Shown: positions 16,526-25,732, counted from the stretch's first letter. The stretch: DNA of 48,278 bases from Hyphomicrobiales bacterium (GCA_003963405.1 RXIY01000040.1:1-48278); one strand, 5' to 3'. Numbers and translations: made by a program. The notes: generated from the letters alone by a model not told the origin.

Positions 16526-17716
16526 ATGACATACCGGGTCCTGAAGCCGGCCGTATCGGCCGCCGCCTTCGCCGCGCTGTCTCTTGTCGCGCTCTCACTT
16601 GCCGCCTGCCAGGACAGCGGATTGTCCCATCGCTCCCTCGCGCCGATCCCGCGCGAGACCCTCGCCCTCATGGAGAAAGTCGGCGCCAGCAAGGAATCGC
16701 CCATGCTGATCCGCGCCTACAAGAAAGAGGCCGAGCTCGAGATCTGGAAGATGGGGGCCGACGGCAAATACGTCCATCTCAAGACCTATCCCATGTGCCG
16801 CTGGTCGGGCCAGCTCGGACCCAAGACGCGCGAGGGCGACCGTCAGGTGCCGGAGGGCTTCTATTCGATCAGCCCGGCGCAGATGAATCCCAATTCGTCC
16901 TATTATCTGTCCTTCAACGTCGGCTATCCCAACCAGCTCGACAGGGCGCTGGGGCATACCGGCGGCACCATCATGGTGCACGGCGCCTGCTCCTCGGCGG
17001 GCTGCTTCTCCATGACGGACGCGCAGATCGCCGAAATCTACGCCGTCGCGCGCTCCTCCTTCGAGGGCGGCCAGCGCTCGATTCAGATGCAGTCGTTTCC
17101 ATTCCGCATGACAGCGGACAATTTGGCCAAGCACCGGCTCGACCCCAACATCGGTTTCTGGAAGAACCTCAAGGAAGGCAGCGACCACTTCGAGGTGACG
17201 AAGGAGGAGCCGCAGGTCGCCTTCTGTGGCCGTCGCTATGTCTTCAACGCCGAATCGGACGGGCATCTGGATCCGCTTTCCGCCTGTCCGCCGCTCAGGC
17301 AGGACCCCGAGATCGTCGCCAGCGTCTCCGCCAAGGCCGCGAAGGACGAGGCGAAAATTGCCGAGCTTTCGCAGGAGGTGAAGCCGGTGCGCGTCGTGTA
17401 TCAGGACGGCGGCATGCATCCGAGCTTCCTTTCCAAGGTCGCCGAGACGAGCCGGCCCGAGGCGGTCGCGCCGCCGGAGGAGATCGCGCTCGAGGACAAG
17501 GCGGCGCGCGGCGGCAAGCCTGCGCCGCTCGCCGCGAAATCGCCGGTCGTGACCATGGCCGCCGCCAAGGCGGCGACGCCGGCCCGCCCGGCGGAAACGA
17601 CGAGCGTCGCGCGGGCGCTGTCGACGGATACGCGCCGGGACATGTCGGCGCTCGCCGCCACCGCCGACGATGGTCCGACGTCTTCGATCAAGCGGGCGTT
17701 GAAGCTGAAGAAATAG
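16526..17716 (+). CDS. YafK-type L,D-transpeptidase family lipoprotein
   Basis: Predicted murein-modifying enzyme of the YkuD/YafK class, 396 aa. The N-terminus is a lipoprotein signal with lipobox LAAC (Cys28). The catalytic motif HGACSSAGCFSMTD gives His152 and Cys160, and the surrounding block (RQVPEGFYSISPAQMNPNS) is typical of YafK. E. coli YafK (DpaA) cleaves the bond linking Braun lipoprotein to peptidoglycan, so related activity is possible. From ~285 onward is an Ala/Lys/Pro-rich tail with no recognisable domain, making the protein longer than E. coli YafK. GGAG precedes the ATG. It sits between accA and lexA, same strand but separated from both. Confidence 0.9.
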   Translation: MTYRVLKPAVSAAAFAALSLVALSLAACQDSGLSHRSLAPIPRETLALMEKVGASKESPMLIRAYKKEAELEIWKMGADGKYVHLKTYPMCRWSGQLGPKTREGDRQVPEGFYSISPAQMNPNSSYYLSFNVGYPNQLDRALGHTGGTIMVHGACSSAGCFSMTDAQIAEIYAVARSSFEGGQRSIQMQSFPFRMTADNLAKHRLDPNIGFWKNLKEGSDHFEVTKEEPQVAFCGRRYVFNAESDGHLDPLSACPPLRQDPEIVASVSAKAAKDEAKIAELSQEVKPVRVVYQDGGMHPSFLSKVAETSRPEAVAPPEEIALEDKAARGGKPAPLAAKSPVVTMAAAKAATPARPAETTSVARALSTDTRRDMSALAATADDGPTSSIKRALKLKK

Positions 17717-17787
17717 CGGGCGGGCGTCGCTTCGCCGGCGCGCGCGAGGCTTTTCCTGGCGACCGTCCTGCCGCATTTGCCCTTGCG

Positions 17788-17802
17788 GAACGCAAAGGGA
17801 AC
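17788..17802 (-). promoter_or_regulatory. LexA SOS box, perfect match
   Basis: On the minus strand this reads GTTC-N7-GTTC exactly (GAAC GCAAAGG GAAC on the plus strand). This is the established LexA operator of alphaproteobacteria. It lies 79 bp upstream of the lexA start. Confidence 0.85.
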
Positions 17803-17813
17803 GTCTAAGAATC

Positions 17814-17828
17814 GTTCATGATTTGTTT
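17814..17828 (+). promoter_or_regulatory. LexA SOS box, one mismatch
   Basis: GTTC ATGATTT GTTT matches GTTC-N7-GTTC except for the last base. It starts 26 bp from the start of the perfect box and lies 53 bp upstream of lexA. A pair of operators suggests cooperative autorepression of lexA. Confidence 0.65.
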
Positions 17829-17880
17829 GTGACGCGCGACTGCTCTCAAGGGGCTGTCACCGTGGCGACAGGGGCGTTCC

Positions 17881-18591
17881 ATGCTGACGAAAAAGCAGAG
17901 CGATCTGCTGCGTTTCATTCATGAGCGGCTAAAGGAATCGGGCGTTCCGCCCTCTTTCGACGAGATGAAGGACGCGCTCGATCTGCGGTCCAAATCCGGC
18001 ATCCATCGGCTCATTCTCGCCCTCGAGGAGCGGGGCTTCATCCGCCGTCTGCCCAATCGCGCCCGTGCGCTCGAAGTGCTGCGTCTGCCCGAGTCCGCGA
18101 CGCCCAGGGGCGGCGCCGGCTCCCGTGGGGGCAAATTTGCGCCAGCGGTGATTCAGGGCAATCTCGGTCGCGTCCGCCCGCTGAGCGAACGCGAGGAGTC
18201 GGGCAATCAACCGGTGGCGATCCCCGTCATGGGGCGCATCGCGGCGGGCACGCCGATCTCGGCCATTCAGAGCCGCAGCCATACGATCAGCATGCCGCCG
18301 GACATGCTCTCGAATGGGGAGCATTTCGCGCTCGAGGTGCGCGGCGATTCGATGATCGAGGCCGGCATTCTCGATGGCGATACGGTCGTCATCAAGAAGC
18401 AGGATCACGCGGACTCGGGCGACATCGTCGTGGCGCTGATCGAGGACGAGGAGGCGACGCTGAAGCGGCTGCGCAAGCGCGGCGCCTCCATCGCGCTGGA
18501 AGCGGCCAATCCCGCCTATGAGACCCGGATTTTTGGCCCCGACAAGGTGCGAATCCAGGGCAAGCTCGTCAGCCTGTTGCGGAAATATTGA
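17881..18591 (+). CDS. lexA: LexA repressor
   Basis: SOS-response repressor and self-cleaving protease, 236 aa. The N-terminal winged-helix DNA-binding domain is at 1-70 ([17 protein letters not shown], then [18 protein letters not shown]). The linker contains a Gly-rich insert (~75-110). The S24 peptidase domain has the cleavage bond Ala122-Gly123 (GRIAAGTP), catalytic Ser157 (RGDSMIEAG) and Lys195 (ATLKRL). RecA-stimulated cleavage after DNA damage derepresses SOS genes. Two operators upstream, one perfect, indicate autoregulation. The linker is longer than in E. coli LexA (202 aa), which is usual in alphaproteobacteria. Confidence 0.98.
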   Translation: MLTKKQSDLLRFIHERLKESGVPPSFDEMKDALDLRSKSGIHRLILALEERGFIRRLPNRARALEVLRLPESATPRGGAGSRGGKFAPAVIQGNLGRVRPLSEREESGNQPVAIPVMGRIAAGTPISAIQSRSHTISMPPDMLSNGEHFALEVRGDSMIEAGILDGDTVVIKKQDHADSGDIVVALIEDEEATLKRLRKRGASIALEAANPAYETRIFGPDKVRIQGKLVSLLRKY

Positions 18592-18755
18592 ACCTTTCCG
18601 CCTGATTTACAGGGATAGTCATATCGGCTCTGAAGGGGTTCGCCCATCCCGCTTCTCGCGGGCGGACGACGTGAGGCGGGCGGGGCGGCTCCGCTCCCTC
18701 GCAAACCCCGTCGTTTTGACTGGGACGCGACGCGACGCTTTCGCGCCGCTGTGGT

Positions 18756-21005
18756 TCATTCCATCGGTTCCGAAAGTTCCGCTTCCTCGCTCTCCTCATC
18801 CTCGGGCGCCGCGGCGCGCCCGGTCGCGGGCGGCGGGCGGGGAGACCAGGGCCGGTCCTCGTCGACCCCGCGCGCGGTCGTCCACAGGGCGCCGCCTTCC
18901 TTGGCGAACTGCAAGGACACGGCCCCCGTTTCCGCGAGCCTGATACGGTCGATGACGAGCGGCGCGCCGCAGCCTTCGGGCGCGCGCAGCGGCGTGACGA
19001 CGATGGCGGCCCGCGCGCAATCTTCGAGAAAAGCGCCGCGCGCGGTGACGAGCGCCACAAAACGCCCGTCCGCCAGACGGGCTACGCATCCGTAATCGTC
19101 GCAAGCGGTCCCGTTTTTCGCTTCGACGACGCTTCGGCCGTCGGCGTCGGCGCGCAGCCATTGTTCCGCCGCGAAGGCGCCGGGCCTCCTGCCGAGCAAA
19201 GCGAGTTCTCCCGAGGCGAGACGGATCGCCGCTGCGTCTCCCGACGCGGGGATGGCGAGATCGAATCCGGCGCCGCTCCTGGCGCCGAGAAGCCCGATCA
19301 GCGCCAGCGGAATGGCCGTGGCGCGCAGCGCGCTGGTCCGCCAGAGCACCGCGGAGAGCACGGCGAGGGCAAGGAAGACGATCGCCCAGGGCGCGAAAGC
19401 CTTCACCTGAAGGCTGGCGCCGGGCGCGCTGGCGATGAGGCCGGCAAGCCATGTGACGAGATGGATGCCCATCTCCAGCCATCGCCAGATAAAGCCGTCG
19501 AGCCCGAAGGGGTAGAGCGCGGCGCCGAGAAGCGCGCAAGGCACGGCGAAAAACTCGATGACGGCGAGCGTCAGAGGATTGCCGATCAGCACATAGGGGC
19601 TGATCTCGTGGAAGTCATAGGCCATGAAGGAGGCGGTCGCGGAAGTGGCGCAGAGCGTCGCGACCACGAGCGCGCCAGGGCCATGCAAAAGACGCTCGGC
19701 CAGAATTTCGCGCCACTCCGCAAAACGTCCGGGCGGGGAAGGCGCCATCCCCGAGCGGCTGTGGGCGAGACGCTGGCCCCGCCATTCATAGACGGCGATG
19801 AGCGCCGCGACAGCCGCGAAGGAGAGCTGGAAGCTTGCGCCCAATATCGCCTCCGGTTCGAAGGCGACGACGAAGAAGGCCGCGAGCGCGAGATTGCGCA
19901 TGGAGAGCGACGGCCGATCGAACAGCACGGCGGCGAGCATGATCAGCGTCATGATCAGCGCGCGCTCCGTCCCGACGCGCGAGCCGGTGGCGATGTCGTA
20001 CAGAATTGCGCCGACGATGGCGAGCGCCGCCGCCCATTTCTTGATGGGATAGTTGAGGGCGAGCGTCTGCGACGTCGCGAGCAGACGGCGCAGGCCGACG
20101 AAGAAAATGCCGGCGACGAGCGTCATCTGGATGCCGGAGATCGTGACGATGTGAAAAATGCCGGCGCGCCGGATGAGATCTTTGGCATTCTCGGACAGAA
20201 AGTCGCGCTTGCCCGTGACCATGGCCGCGGCAATCGCGCCGGCGTCGCCGCCGATCGTCCTGTCGACGCGCAGCGCGAGCGCATTTCGCACGCGGTCGAC
20301 CCCGGCGAAAAAACGTAGCGACACCGGCGCCGGATCGGGGGGCGGCATGGTCTCGATGCGGCCGAGCGCGCTGCCGACGCCGCCGATCCGCGCGAAATAG
20401 GCGTCCCGCGCAAAATCATAGCCGCCCGGCAGCGCCGCCCGCGCGGGCGGCAGAAGCCGCGCCTTCAGGGCGATGAAGTCGCCCGCGGCGAAATGCGGCT
20501 CGCCGCGCATTGTGAGGCGCACGCGCGCGGGCGCAACATCATTCAAAAAACCCTCCGCACTCGCGACGCGCAGGATGAAGCGCGCGCCGCTGGCGCGCAG
20601 GTCGATCTCTTCGACGAATCCCGTCAATTCGCCGACGCCCGTCCTTGCGACGACCGGCGCCGCGACCCGCGCCGTGCGCCAGGCTCCCGCGGCAAAGCCG
20701 GCCGCCACGAAGGCGAGGGCGAGAAAAAGTCCATGGGCGCGCGCGTGGCGGCGGGTGAGAAAGGCGATCAGGACGACACTGGCGAGCGCCCCGAAGCAAA
20801 GGGTGAGCGAAGGCTCGCGGTTGGCGCTGAAATAGAGGACCACGCCGCCAATGGCGCCGACTGCGCGCCACAGAAAGGGCCGCCTGAGCTCGACTTCCTC
20901 GGCGTAGGCGCGCCGTAGCGCCTCCGGCGGCCAGTAGAGGCGCGGCGCGATCGAAACAATGCCGCCGCCAAGCTCCCGATGTTCAGCCGCCCGTGCGTCG
21001 CTCAT
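18756..21005 (-). CDS. comEC: ComEC/Rec2-family competence protein without a recognisable metallo-hydrolase motif
   Basis: Polytopic inner-membrane protein of the ComEC/Rec2 family, 749 aa, which forms the DNA-uptake channel in transformable bacteria. In order: two or three N-terminal TM segments, a DUF4131 OB-fold-like region (~125-210), and the Competence domain with many TM helices (~235-560), containing HIVTISGIQMTLVAGIFF and the TGSRVGTERALIM segment. Ordinary ComEC proteins end in a metallo-beta-lactamase domain with HxHxDH; the C-terminal ~200 residues here lack that motif. DNA import in this organism is therefore unproven. It is convergent with lexA, 164 bp apart. Confidence 0.92.
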   Translation of the reverse strand: MSDARAAEHRELGGGIVSIAPRLYWPPEALRRAYAEEVELRRPFLWRAVGAIGGVVLYFSANREPSLTLCFGALASVVLIAFLTRRHARAHGLFLALAFVAAGFAAGAWRTARVAAPVVARTGVGELTGFVEEIDLRASGARFILRVASAEGFLNDVAPARVRLTMRGEPHFAAGDFIALKARLLPPARAALPGGYDFARDAYFARIGGVGSALGRIETMPPPDPAPVSLRFFAGVDRVRNALALRVDRTIGGDAGAIAAAMVTGKRDFLSENAKDLIRRAGIFHIVTISGIQMTLVAGIFFVGLRRLLATSQTLALNYPIKKWAAALAIVGAILYDIATGSRVGTERALIMTLIMLAAVLFDRPSLSMRNLALAAFFVVAFEPEAILGASFQLSFAAVAALIAVYEWRGQRLAHSRSGMAPSPPGRFAEWREILAERLLHGPGALVVATLCATSATASFMAYDFHEISPYVLIGNPLTLAVIEFFAVPCALLGAALYPFGLDGFIWRWLEMGIHLVTWLAGLIASAPGASLQVKAFAPWAIVFLALAVLSAVLWRTSALRATAIPLALIGLLGARSGAGFDLAIPASGDAAAIRLASGELALLGRRPGAFAAEQWLRADADGRSVVEAKNGTACDDYGCVARLADGRFVALVTARGAFLEDCARAAIVVTPLRAPEGCGAPLVIDRIRLAETGAVSLQFAKEGGALWTTARGVDEDRPWSPRPPPATGRAAAPEDEESEEAELSEPME

Positions 21006-21071
21006 CCCGGCCCCCGCGACGAGACCTTAATGCGAGTCGTCGCCCGGCGCCATGGCCAAGATCACGCTCCC

Positions 21072-21269
21072 TCAGCCCCTGGCGCGGCTCTTGCGCTTCT
21101 TGCCGCCCTGCGGCCCCCGGCCCGGCGTGTGCGTCTCGAGGGCGGGCGTCTCGTCCATGCGCAGGTAGCGCACGCCGAGGAAGAACAATATTTGAGCGTC
21201 GCCGGTGCGCGGCTCGCTCACACGGCGCGGGATGTTCCCACGCAATCCGAAGGCGATGACCTCCCCCAT
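21072..21269 (-). CDS. Small conserved-looking hypothetical protein
   Basis: A 65-residue protein starting MGEVIAFGLRGNIPRRV and ending in a Lys/Arg-rich tail (GPQGGKKRKSRARG). The ATG at 21269 has GAGG five bases upstream; a TTG at 21299 would extend it by 10 residues. Many Hyphomicrobiales encode short proteins beginning with an M-x-x-V-I-A-F motif, which supports reality, but no function is known. It lies upstream of comEC on the same strand (66-bp gap) and divergent from the DUF2336 gene. Confidence 0.6.
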   Translation of the reverse strand: MGEVIAFGLRGNIPRRVSEPRTGDAQILFFLGVRYLRMDETPALETHTPGRGPQGGKKRKSRARG

Positions 21270-21338
21270 GTCGACCTCTTCGTGGCGGCTTTGGTCCAAA
21301 ATGAATCAACTCTGAACGGAATTAGGGGGCGGCGAGGG

Positions 21339-21353
21339 TTAATGTTCCGCTAA
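21339..21353 (-). promoter_or_regulatory. Near-consensus CtrA-like site (TTAG-N7-TTAA)
   Basis: On the minus strand the sequence is TTAG CGGAACA TTAA, one mismatch from TTAA-N7-TTAA. It lies in the divergent region between the small protein (start 21269) and the DUF2336 gene (start 21413), at promoter distance from both. It could be chance. Confidence 0.28.
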
Positions 21354-21412
21354 CGACCCGGGGCTAGTCTCTCTCCTCCAGTTGCGTAAGCGTTCGAGTG
21401 AGTAGCCGATCC

Positions 21413-22468
21413 ATGCATCGAGATATGTCAGGGCGACGGATCGACCATGCCGCGCTTCTTGGCGCCATCGTCGACCAGTTTGTCGCGCGGCAGATGCATC
21501 CGATTGGCGACATCAAGCAATTCGAACAACTTGCGCTTGGCCTCATCGATATCGTCGACGCCAACGCCGCGGCGCGCATCGCCCGTCCCTTATGCATGCA
21601 TCCCGAGACGCCGGCGTCGGTCTTTCCGTGTCTTCTCGCCAAGGGCGGGCCTTGCGCCGAGCTTGCCCTGCAATTTGCTCCCGCCCTCCCGCGCGCCGAT
21701 CTGCTGGCCGCCGCGCAGGGCGGCGCGCATCTTGCCTGCGCGGTCGCCCGACGCGCCGAGCTCGATCGAGATGTCGTCGACGCGCTCATTCAGCGTGGCG
21801 AAGCCGAAACCTTTCGCGCCCTCGCCGCCAACTGGAGCCTCCGGCTCGACGCGGGCGCGCGGCGCGCGCTCGCTCTGGCGGCGCGCGACGATCTGACCCT
21901 GGGGCGCATCCTGCTCGACCGCGACGATTTCAGCGGCGAGGCCGAGGGCCTCTTTCTCGCCGCGACGCGCCACGAGCGTACGGACATCATCCTGAACGCA
22001 TGCCGGCGGGCGCTGTCCACAGGGAAGGCGGATCGCCGCCCCGCCGATCCGGCGCTTGCCGTGCGGCTCGAGGCCGCCGCCCTGGAAAGCGACCGCGCGG
22101 GCATGGTGGCGATCCTCGCCGAAGCCCTCGACTGTCGCCGGGAGCGCGCCGCGGCGATCCTATCCGACGCGCAGGGCGAACCGCTGGCGCTGGCGCTGGC
22201 GGCGCTCGGCGTCGATCCCGATGCGGCCTCCCGCATCTTCCTGGCTCAGGAGGCGAACCGGGCGCCCACGCTCTCTGCGCTCGTGCGCGCCATACCGCAA
22301 CGCGCCGCCACGCAGATCATTGCCGCGACTGTCGGCGGGCTGAAAGGCGAGCGCGAGGCCGCACGGCGCGTGAGCGGACGCGACGATCTCGCGGCGGCGC
22401 CCGGCTGGCGGCGTCCGGCGCAGGTTCTCGGCCCCGCGCCGTTGCGCAAGGCCGATCGGTCCGCGTGA
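21413..22468 (+). CDS. DUF2336 domain-containing protein
   Basis: Cytoplasmic, all-helical protein of ~351 aa, made of Ala/Arg/Leu-rich helical repeats (for example RILLDRDDFSGEAEGLFLAATRHER). This matches DUF2336, a family of HEAT-like repeat proteins found mainly in alphaproteobacteria and without a settled function. The start is uncertain: GTG at 21398, ATG at 21413 and ATG at 21425 are in frame, none with a strong ribosome site; I chose 21413. It is convergent with the DUF1491 gene, the stop codons only 5 bp apart. Confidence 0.82.
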   Translation: MHRDMSGRRIDHAALLGAIVDQFVARQMHPIGDIKQFEQLALGLIDIVDANAAARIARPLCMHPETPASVFPCLLAKGGPCAELALQFAPALPRADLLAAAQGGAHLACAVARRAELDRDVVDALIQRGEAETFRALAANWSLRLDAGARRALALAARDDLTLGRILLDRDDFSGEAEGLFLAATRHERTDIILNACRRALSTGKADRRPADPALAVRLEAAALESDRAGMVAILAEALDCRRERAAAILSDAQGEPLALALAALGVDPDAASRIFLAQEANRAPTLSALVRAIPQRAATQIIAATVGGLKGEREAARRVSGRDDLAAAPGWRRPAQVLGPAPLRKADRSA

Positions 22469-22473
22469 GAGGG

Positions 22474-22815
22474 TCAGGCGGCGAGATCGACGAAGACGCG
22501 CCCGTCGCGGTCTTCGATCTCGATGATCCAGAGGTCGGGGTCGAACATGATCTCACGCTTGAGGCGCGCCTCCGCCTCGGCGGAATCGACCCAATCGCCC
22601 GCATGGACCTTGGAAAAAAGACGATCCACGCCCTCCGGCGGCGCCTCGCTTTGCGGGGCGGGACCATAGACGGCCGCGCGGCCGTCGAGCCGATCGAGCT
22701 TGATGAAAAGGGCGCCGGCCTCGGCCGAGCCGCGCCGGCGCAGCATGGCGACGGCGCCCTGCGCTTCGGCCCGGCGGATGAGGGCGGCGGCAAAAATGTC
22801 GGATCGTAGACGCAT
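22474..22815 (-). CDS. DUF1491 family protein
   Basis: Small cytoplasmic protein of 113 aa matching DUF1491, an alphaproteobacterial family of unknown function. The pattern MRLRSDIFAAALIRRAEAQGA, then KLDRLDG, then a C-terminal DPDLWIIEIEDRDGR is characteristic. It follows the peptidoglycan-binding-domain gene by 41 bp on the same strand, so it is probably the last gene of a three-gene unit headed by the DivJ-like kinase. Confidence 0.85.
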   Translation of the reverse strand: MRLRSDIFAAALIRRAEAQGAVAMLRRRGSAEAGALFIKLDRLDGRAAVYGPAPQSEAPPEGVDRLFSKVHAGDWVDSAEAEARLKREIMFDPDLWIIEIEDRDGRVFVDLAA

Positions 22816-22856
22816 CAGCCCAACTTAGTGCGCGACGCGCCTCTGGTCCAAGCCCG

Positions 22857-23645
22857 TCACTGAGGGCGCCCCGCCCCGGCCCCCGCCCCCGCCTTCGCGG
22901 CGATGGCCTTCACGACCTTTGGCGTGAGTTCGCCCGTGGCGGAGAGGCCGTTGTCCTGCTCGAACTTCGCGATGGTCTTGCGTAGGCCAGGGCTCATGAT
23001 CCCGTCCGGCTTCACCACATAGCCGAGCCGTTGCAGGGCGCGCTGCGCGGAGAGCACATTGCGGTCGGGCCCCGCCGCCGGCGTTTCGGCCGGGGCGGCG
23101 GGGGACTTTTTGGCGTCGCTTCCGAGCAGCGAGCCGATCTGGTCCCGGCTCGCGGCAGGCTGCTTCTTTTCCGGCTTGGCGGCGGGGGCGGGGTCGGTTT
23201 TCAGGAGCGCCGCGAGCGGATCGACCTTCGCGGGCTCCGGCTTTGCTGCGGCCTTCGGGCCGATCCGGGGCGCCGCCTCGGTCTTGACGGCCTCGGCCTC
23301 GCGCGCGGCGGCTTCGATTTTCGCCGGGCGGGCCGGCGGCGTCGGCGTTTCCGCGACGGGGCTCTTCTCGGGCGTGACCACATGCGTCGAGAAGAGGGGC
23401 GCGGGATGGCGGCCGTCCTGGAAGAACAGCGCGTTCATCGGCACGCCGACGAGGGCGAGGCCGCCGATGCCGACGAGCGTCAGGACGCCGAGGCGGCGCT
23501 TCTCGAACATGCCGCCGCGCGCGGGCTTTTTCTTGGGCGCCCGCGCGGGGGAGGGGGCGGCGCCCGCTCCGCGGCGCTTGGGCGACGCGGCGCGTTCCTC
23601 GGGGAAGTCGTCGAACCTCTGGTCGCTGAGAGAAACGTCACGCAA
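22857..23645 (-). CDS. Membrane-anchored peptidoglycan-binding-domain protein
   Basis: A 262-residue protein with a basic cytoplasmic N-terminus (~1-48, KRRGAGAAPSPARAPKKK), one TM helix (~52-75, VLTLVGIGGLALVGVPMNALFF) and a long Ala/Pro/Lys/Glu-rich linker (~76-195). A C-terminal PG_binding_1 domain follows (~198-255: SAQRALQRLGYVVKPDGIMS...GLRKTIAKFEQDNGL). It probably projects into the periplasm and holds peptidoglycan. The start is a TTG at 23645, overlapping the stop of the DivJ-like kinase by 8 nt, which implies translational coupling. The operon link between a cell-cycle-type kinase and a wall-binding protein is suggestive. Confidence 0.82.
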   Translation of the reverse strand: MRDVSLSDQRFDDFPEERAASPKRRGAGAAPSPARAPKKKPARGGMFEKRRLGVLTLVGIGGLALVGVPMNALFFQDGRHPAPLFSTHVVTPEKSPVAETPTPPARPAKIEAAAREAEAVKTEAAPRIGPKAAAKPEPAKVDPLAALLKTDPAPAAKPEKKQPAASRDQIGSLLGSDAKKSPAAPAETPAAGPDRNVLSAQRALQRLGYVVKPDGIMSPGLRKTIAKFEQDNGLSATGELTPKVVKAIAAKAGAGAGAGRPQ

Positions 23646-25503
23646 TTTTCTTCACCGTCTCTTCGTCGTGGCGAATGACCGCGCCAAAAGCGGCGCCATG
23701 GCGCGGAATGGTTTCGATCCTGGCGGCGGCCCCGGAGGCAGAGCCAGGGGCAGACGCGAGCGCGCGGCAGTCGAGCGGCAGACGCACCGTCACGGCCGCG
23801 CCCTTCTTCGGCGCGCTTTCGATGACGATGGCGCCGCCGTGCAGCCCGACGAGACCGCGCACGACGGAAAGGCCGAGCCCGGTGCCTTCATAGGCGCGGC
23901 CGTGCGTGGCGCTCGCCTGAAAGAAGGGGTCGCCGAGACGCGGGAGATCGGTCGGCGCAATGCCGATGCCGGTGTCGGCCACCGTCAGGGACAGGAGGTT
24001 GCCCTCGGGCGCGACGCGCACGCTCACACGACCGCCGGCCGGCGTGAATTTCACCGCATTCGACAGAAGATTGAGCGTGATCTGCTTGCAGGCGCGCTTG
24101 TCGGCGACGAGCTGCGCCGAGTCGCGGCCGTAGTCGCGCAGGAGCCGCACGCCGCCTTCGTCGGCCTTGAGCTGCATCATGTCGCAGCACTGGTCGAGAA
24201 GCTCGGGGAGCGAGAAGGGCTCAGGGTTGAGCTGCATCGCGCCCGCCTCGATCTTGGACATGTCGAGGATCGTGTTGACGATCTGAAGCAGGTGATTGCC
24301 CGAATCCGCGACGATGCGCGCATATTCGCGCTGCTTGATCGGATCCGCGGGCGAGAGCGCCGGATTGGCGAGCATCTCGGAAAAGCCGATGATCGCGTTG
24401 AGCGGCGTACGCAATTCATGGCTGACATTGGCGAGGAAGCGCTCCTTCATCGCGGCGGCGCGCGCGCTCTCCGCCCGCGCCGCCGTGATGGCCTCTTCCG
24501 CGCGCGTCTGCGCCGTCACGTCACGCAGAAGGCAGACGACGGGAGCCGTCGATCCGTCCGTCTCCCCGGCCGTTGCATCCGCGCGGCGCATGCGCGCCTC
24601 GAAATTGTTGAACACCGGCTCGGCGTAGTCGCCCGAAGCCGAAGGCGCGAGCCCGACCTGGACGCGCAGAACGGCGGCGCAGGGCGCGCCTTGCGCGGCG
24701 GCGTCCGAGACGAGCTTGAGAAAAGCCGGACGGTCGCCGATGTGAACCCTCTGAAAGAAGCCGCGCCCGACGAGGTCGCCGCGCTCCAGCCCATAGGACT
24801 TGTGCGCGTCGCCGATGGGCGCGACGACGGCGCCGCTGCGGTCGAGATGCAGGACGATGTCGCCGAGCGCGCCGGTGAGCAGACGCAGATCCCGCGCGCT
24901 CGCCGCTTCGGCCGGGTTTTTCTCGCCGCTCTCGGCGCGCACGGCGCAGCGCGCGAGAAAGGCGGCGTAGAGGATGAGCGGCGCGGCGAAGATCGGGAAA
25001 GCTGCGGAAAGGTCGAGGCCGCCGAAGTCTTTCACAGCGAGACCCGCCGAAATCGCGGCGATGGCCGCCGCCTCGGCGAGGACGATCGGCGCGGCGCCCG
25101 GCGCCGCCAGCGCGGCTTCCACGAGCGCGATGGTCAGCGAGGCCACGGCGGGGCCTGTTGCGCCTGCGCCCGCATAGAGCGCCGAGGACAAGGCGAGCCA
25201 GCCGAAAATGGAGATGCTCTGCGCAAGGACGAGCCGACCCGTGCGCGCGAACGCGGCGACGGCGACGAGCGGCGTCTGCGCAAGAAGGAAGATCAAGGCC
25301 TCGTGAGGCGTCGGCGGCCCGTAGACGAAGAGCCACATTGGCGCGCTGGCGAGCGCGCAGCCGGCAAAAAGGAGGCGCGGCAGCATGAAGAAGCGATGGC
25401 GCGCGCGTTCGAGCGGGTTTCCGCCCGCGCTTTCGTGGATGAGATGGTCGAGAAAACGCAACGGACCTTCCGGGGACATCGATTGGGTAACCAAAATACG
25501 CAA
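23638..25503 (-). CDS. DivJ-like membrane sensor histidine kinase with PAS domain
   Basis: Membrane kinase of 621 aa. About six TM helices occupy ~40-185, a PAS-like domain ~205-335 and a coiled linker ~336-355. The HisKA H-box NVSHELRTPLNAIIGFSEML has His362, then HATPase_c with LLSNAVKFT, VADTGIGIAP and GTGLGLS. Multi-TM input plus PAS plus this H-box matches DivJ, the kinase that phosphorylates DivK in alphaproteobacterial cell-cycle control. The TTG start at 25503 is supported by AGGAG seven bases upstream; an ATG at 25479 lacks one. It heads a unit with the peptidoglycan-binding protein and DUF1491. The DivJ identity is by architecture only. Confidence 0.82.
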   Translation of the reverse strand: MRILVTQSMSPEGPLRFLDHLIHESAGGNPLERARHRFFMLPRLLFAGCALASAPMWLFVYGPPTPHEALIFLLAQTPLVAVAAFARTGRLVLAQSISIFGWLALSSALYAGAGATGPAVASLTIALVEAALAAPGAAPIVLAEAAAIAAISAGLAVKDFGGLDLSAAFPIFAAPLILYAAFLARCAVRAESGEKNPAEAASARDLRLLTGALGDIVLHLDRSGAVVAPIGDAHKSYGLERGDLVGRGFFQRVHIGDRPAFLKLVSDAAAQGAPCAAVLRVQVGLAPSASGDYAEPVFNNFEARMRRADATAGETDGSTAPVVCLLRDVTAQTRAEEAITAARAESARAAAMKERFLANVSHELRTPLNAIIGFSEMLANPALSPADPIKQREYARIVADSGNHLLQIVNTILDMSKIEAGAMQLNPEPFSLPELLDQCCDMMQLKADEGGVRLLRDYGRDSAQLVADKRACKQITLNLLSNAVKFTPAGGRVSVRVAPEGNLLSLTVADTGIGIAPTDLPRLGDPFFQASATHGRAYEGTGLGLSVVRGLVGLHGGAIVIESAPKKGAAVTVRLPLDCRALASAPGSASGAAARIETIPRHGAAFGAVIRHDEETVKKIA

Positions 25504-25732
25504 CGGCGCGCTCCTGCTCGACAGGAAGGTGGCTGAGCAGTCTTAATGAGTGCTGAGCGGTTCTGCGCGAGGACGGCCCTCTGGCGTCGGCGCAAGCGCA
25601 AAGGTTTTATTTTGGTTGTCTCCCTGCCATTTTGCGAGGCGGGGGCGCGTTTACTTCTGCTCAATCCCCGAGCGCGACAAAGGTTACGGACGGCGTGTTC
25701 TCTCAGGCGCCCGATCCGGCGGAGATCAGCCC

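Noticed and set aside
20983-21309. 108-codon minus-strand frame overlapping the small MGEVIAF protein and the comEC start.
   Set aside because: The shorter frame has a family-like N-terminus and ribosome site; the longer one overlaps the start of comEC and looks like a shadow.
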